This document shows positions 12,625-14,091 of a DNA stretch of 14,091 nucleotides, piece after piece. Under the pieces are notes generated by a model. That model made no database searches, was not told the DNA's origin, and was given only the letters and a program-made list of their open reading frames with translations. Source of the stretch: DAOMOD01 sp964526035 (GTDB lineage Bacteria > Pseudomonadota > Gammaproteobacteria > Xanthomonadales > BPKI01); NCBI GenBank assembly GCA_964526035.1, contig CAZGKE010000091.1, forward strand, positions 1 through 14,091, in the 5' to 3' direction. Both the position numbers and the translations under genes were made by a program. Positions within the stretch are counted from its first letter, which is position 1. Every line of letters begins with the position of its first letter.

Positions 12625-14091
12625 AAACCGAAAACTGAAAACTGAAAACGTCTTGGCGTCTCGCCGCATTGCCATCATCGGCCTCGGCTACGTCGGTCTT
12701 CCTCTGGCCGTCGAGTTCGGGAAGAAGTACGACACCGTCGGTTTTGATGTCGACAAAGGGCGCGTGGACGAGTTGCGGGCGGGGAAGGATCGGACCGGGG
12801 AGACCGGGGCGAAGGATCTGGCTGCGGCGACGCGCTTGCGTTACACCACCGAACGCGCAGATCTCGTAGACAGCAACGTCTACATCATCACCGTGCCCAC
12901 ACCCATCGACGCCGCCAAGCGTCCCGACCTCACACCGCTGATCCGCGCCAGCGAAGCGGTCGGCAGCGTGCTCAAGCCGGGCGATGTGGTGATCTACGAA
13001 AGCACCGTGTATCCGGGCTGCACCGAAGAAGTGTGCGTGCCGATTCTCGAGCGCGTCTCCGGCCTGCGTTTCGACTCCGCCTCTCCTGCAGGTGCCCACC
13101 CGTGGGCGACCGCAGACTCCCACGCCACTGCAGTCCCCGAATCATCAACAACGCCACACCCCGCCGCGCCCAAAGCCGCCCCCCTCCCAACCTCCCCCCG
13201 CATGCGGAGGGAGGAGCAGGACAGAGGCGACTCCCAACACATGCAAGACCAGCCAGCAGCTACCCTTCCTCCGCTTGCGGGGGAAGATGCCCGCAGGGCG
13301 GAAGGGGGCAGCTTCACCGTCGGCTACAGCCCCGAACGCATCAACCCGGGTGACGCGCAGCGCCGCCTCACCACCATCACCAAGGTCACCAGCGGCTCCA
13401 CACCCGCAGCGGCCGACCTGGTCGATGCCCTGTACTCCAGCATCATCACCGCCGGCACCCACAAGGCCAGCAGCATCAAGGTGGCGGAGGCCGCCAAGGT
13501 CATCGAGAACACGCAGCGCGATCTCAACATTGCGCTGATCAACGACCTCGCCATCCTGTTCAACAAGCTCGGCATCGACACCCTGGAAGTGCTGGAGGCC
13601 GCCGGCACCAAGTGGAACTTCCTGCCGTTCCGCCCCGGCCTGGTGGGCGGCCACTGCATCGGCGTCGATCCGTACTACCTCACCCACAAGGCCCAGGAAG
13701 TCGGTCATCACCCGCAGGTCATCCTCGCCGGTCGCCGCACCAACGACAGCATGGGTCCCTACGTCGCCGACCGCGTGCTGAAGCTGATGCTGCAAAAGGG
13801 CATCAATCCGGTCGGCGCGCGCGTGCTGATGCTGGGACTGGCCTTCAAGGAGAACTGCCCCGACACGCGCAACACCCGCGTGGTCGACATCATCGCCACG
13901 CTCAAGGATTGCAGCGTGACCGTCGACGTGTACGACCCCTGGGTCGACCGCGATCAGGCCCGCGACGAATACGGCATCGACCTCATCATCGCGCCCGAAC
14001 CGGCCAGCTACGACGCCATCATCCTCGCCGTCGCCCACCACCAGTTCCAGACCACCGGCATCACCGGCATCCGCGCCTTCGGCAAGGACGC
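12617..14091 (+). CDS. tviB: UDP-N-acetylglucosamine 6-dehydrogenase (TviB family), with an internal 79-residue insertion; 3' end outside window
   Basis: The enzyme oxidises UDP-GlcNAc (or UDP-GalNAc) with NAD+ to the uronic acid sugar nucleotide for acidic polysaccharides. The Rossmann motif GLGYVGLP is at 22-29. VPTPIDAAKRPDLTPL, YESTVYPGCTEE, YSPERINPGD and GGHCIGVDPYYLTHKAQE (catalytic Cys347) match TviB almost throughout. Between SGLRFD (ending at residue 153) and FTVGYSPER (from 233) lie 79 residues absent from the family; part of that DNA (13172-13314) is a palindromic element also found in rfaH. I translated the whole stretch and found no stop or frameshift. ATG 12617 lies inside the previous gene and the N-terminal NRKLKTEN comes from the heptamer array; TTG at 12653 is an alternative start. 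The frame remains open at the window end. Confidence 0.9.
   Translation, partial: MSENRKLKTENVLASRRIAIIGLGYVGLPLAVEFGKKYDTVGFDVDKGRVDELRAGKDRTGETGAKDLAAATRLRYTTERADLVDSNVYIITVPTPIDAAKRPDLTPLIRASEAVGSVLKPGDVVIYESTVYPGCTEEVCVPILERVSGLRFDSASPAGAHPWATADSHATAVPESSTTPHPAAPKAAPLPTSPRMRREEQDRGDSQHMQDQPAATLPPLAGEDARRAEGGSFTVGYSPERINPGDAQRRLTTITKVTSGSTPAAADLVDALYSSIITAGTHKASSIKVAEAAKVIENTQRDLNIALINDLAILFNKLGIDTLEVLEAAGTKWNFLPFRPGLVGGHCIGVDPYYLTHKAQEVGHHPQVILAGRRTNDSMGPYVADRVLKLMLQKGINPVGARVLMLGLAFKENCPDTRNTRVVDIIATLKDCSVTVDVYDPWVDRDQARDEYGIDLIIAPEPASYDAIILAVAHHQFQTTGITGIRAFGKD
12621..12649 (+). repeat. Right heptamer array (TGAAAAC)4
   Basis: Units at 12622, 12629 (CGAAAAC), 12636 and 12643 are the reverse complement of the left array. 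They supply the stop codon of the four-helix-bundle gene (12622-12624) and tviB codons 3-11. Confidence 0.83.
13094..13107. repeat. Small palindrome in the first part of the tviB insertion
   Basis: GCCCAC and GTGGGC form a perfect 6-bp stem around CC. It lies in the 96-bp portion of the insertion (13076-13171) that is not shared with rfaH, so the insertion may be composed of two stacked elements. Confidence 0.55.
13172..13314. repeat. In-frame palindromic element, copy 2 (tviB)
   Basis: This 143-bp copy has hairpins at 13191-13214 (centred on CCGCATGCGG) and 13265-13286 (CTTCCTCCGC/GCGGGGGAAG). It aligns with 11471-11577 in rfaH apart from 36 extra bases (about 13218-13253, 12 codons) between the hairpins. 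Ends AAAGCCGCCCCC and GGGGGCAGCTT are near-perfect inverted termini. Orientation and reading phase are the same as in rfaH: KAAPLPTSPRMRREE, then TLPPLAGEDARRAEGGSF. Confidence 0.87.

Larger units (their letters stand above)
12204..12649. mobile_element. Putative cassette: four-helix-bundle gene between inverted heptamer arrays
   Basis: Left boundary 12204-12226 holds three tandem GTTTTCA heptamers; right boundary 12621-12649 holds four copies of the reverse complement TGAAAAC, one with a single change. Together they form inverted ends of about 21 bp around a 120-codon gene. The gene's stop codon and the first codons of tviB lie in the right array. No transposase is inside. I infer a non-autonomous mobile or captured unit; this is not proven. 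Confidence 0.5.

Noticed and set aside
12204..12649. Diversity-generating retroelement, suggested by the Avd-like four-helix-bundle protein
   Set aside because: No reverse transcriptase, template repeat or variable repeat is visible in the window.
13076..13312. Frameshift or pseudogene in tviB
   Set aside because: I translated the whole stretch from 12617 to the end: no stop and no change of frame, and the conserved catalytic motifs continue on both sides. The gene is better described as interrupted in frame.
13145..14041. 298-codon minus-strand frame opposite tviB
   Set aside because: It mirrors tviB codons and shows no family motif; its continuity through the repeat only reflects that the element lacks stops in several frames.

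Overview
The window is GC-rich DNA with dense, compact coding. Gene families (amgK-murU, a GumB/GumC-like export pair, an EPS-associated MarR protein, an RfaH paralog, TviB) and interspersed repeats of the type 'GGAGCGGCGAAAGCCGCGAT' suggest a gammaproteobacterium of the Xanthomonadaceae/Lysobacteraceae group. This placement is inferred from gene content, not from a marker gene.

Layout: (1) On the minus strand (about 97-1808) are amgK and murU, two cell-wall recycling enzymes, overlapping by 4 bp. (2) A divergent AT-richer intergenic region (about 1848-2023) separates them from a plus-strand exopolysaccharide/capsule cluster that fills the rest of the window. (3) The cluster opens with its export and control machinery: a PHP-type tyrosine phosphatase, a GumB/Wza-like outer-membrane export lipoprotein, a fused Wzc/GumC-type tyrosine autokinase and co-polymerase with a C-terminal tyrosine cluster, an unusual membrane J-domain protein with an NTF2-like tail, a TPR plus beta-sandwich protein, a small secreted FecR-like protein and a polytopic Wzy/O-antigen-ligase family protein. 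(4) Two regulators follow, overlapping by 4 bp: an EPS-type MarR winged-helix protein and an RfaH-like antiterminator. (5) Just downstream of rfaH is GGCGGTAGCATT, which matches the ops recruitment site of RfaH, next to a strong hairpin. (6) Then comes a four-helix-bundle (S23/IVP family) gene bracketed by inverted arrays of a GTTTTCA heptamer, and a TviB-type UDP-N-acetylglucosamine dehydrogenase that runs off the window end. The glycosyltransferases are presumably further downstream.

The most unusual signal is a family of GC-rich palindromic repeats lying inside reading frames. A ~107-bp element occurs in the 5' part of rfaH (11471-11577) and, with 7 differences by hand count plus a 36-bp extension, inside the conserved catalytic core of tviB (13172-13314). 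Both copies have the same orientation and the same reading phase, ending in ARRAEGGSF. They add about 79 residues to TviB and, with two other repeats, about 100 residues in front of the RfaH NGN domain. A related palindrome sits in the proline-rich linker of the J-domain protein. This resembles the protein-coding palindromic elements (RPEs) of Rickettsia, here in a high-GC genome and concentrated in one polysaccharide locus.

Together the genes look like one Wzy-dependent polysaccharide locus: polymerase, co-polymerase/kinase, phosphatase and export channel first, then a dedicated RfaH/ops pair that could let RNA polymerase read through the sugar-nucleotide and glycosyltransferase genes to come.
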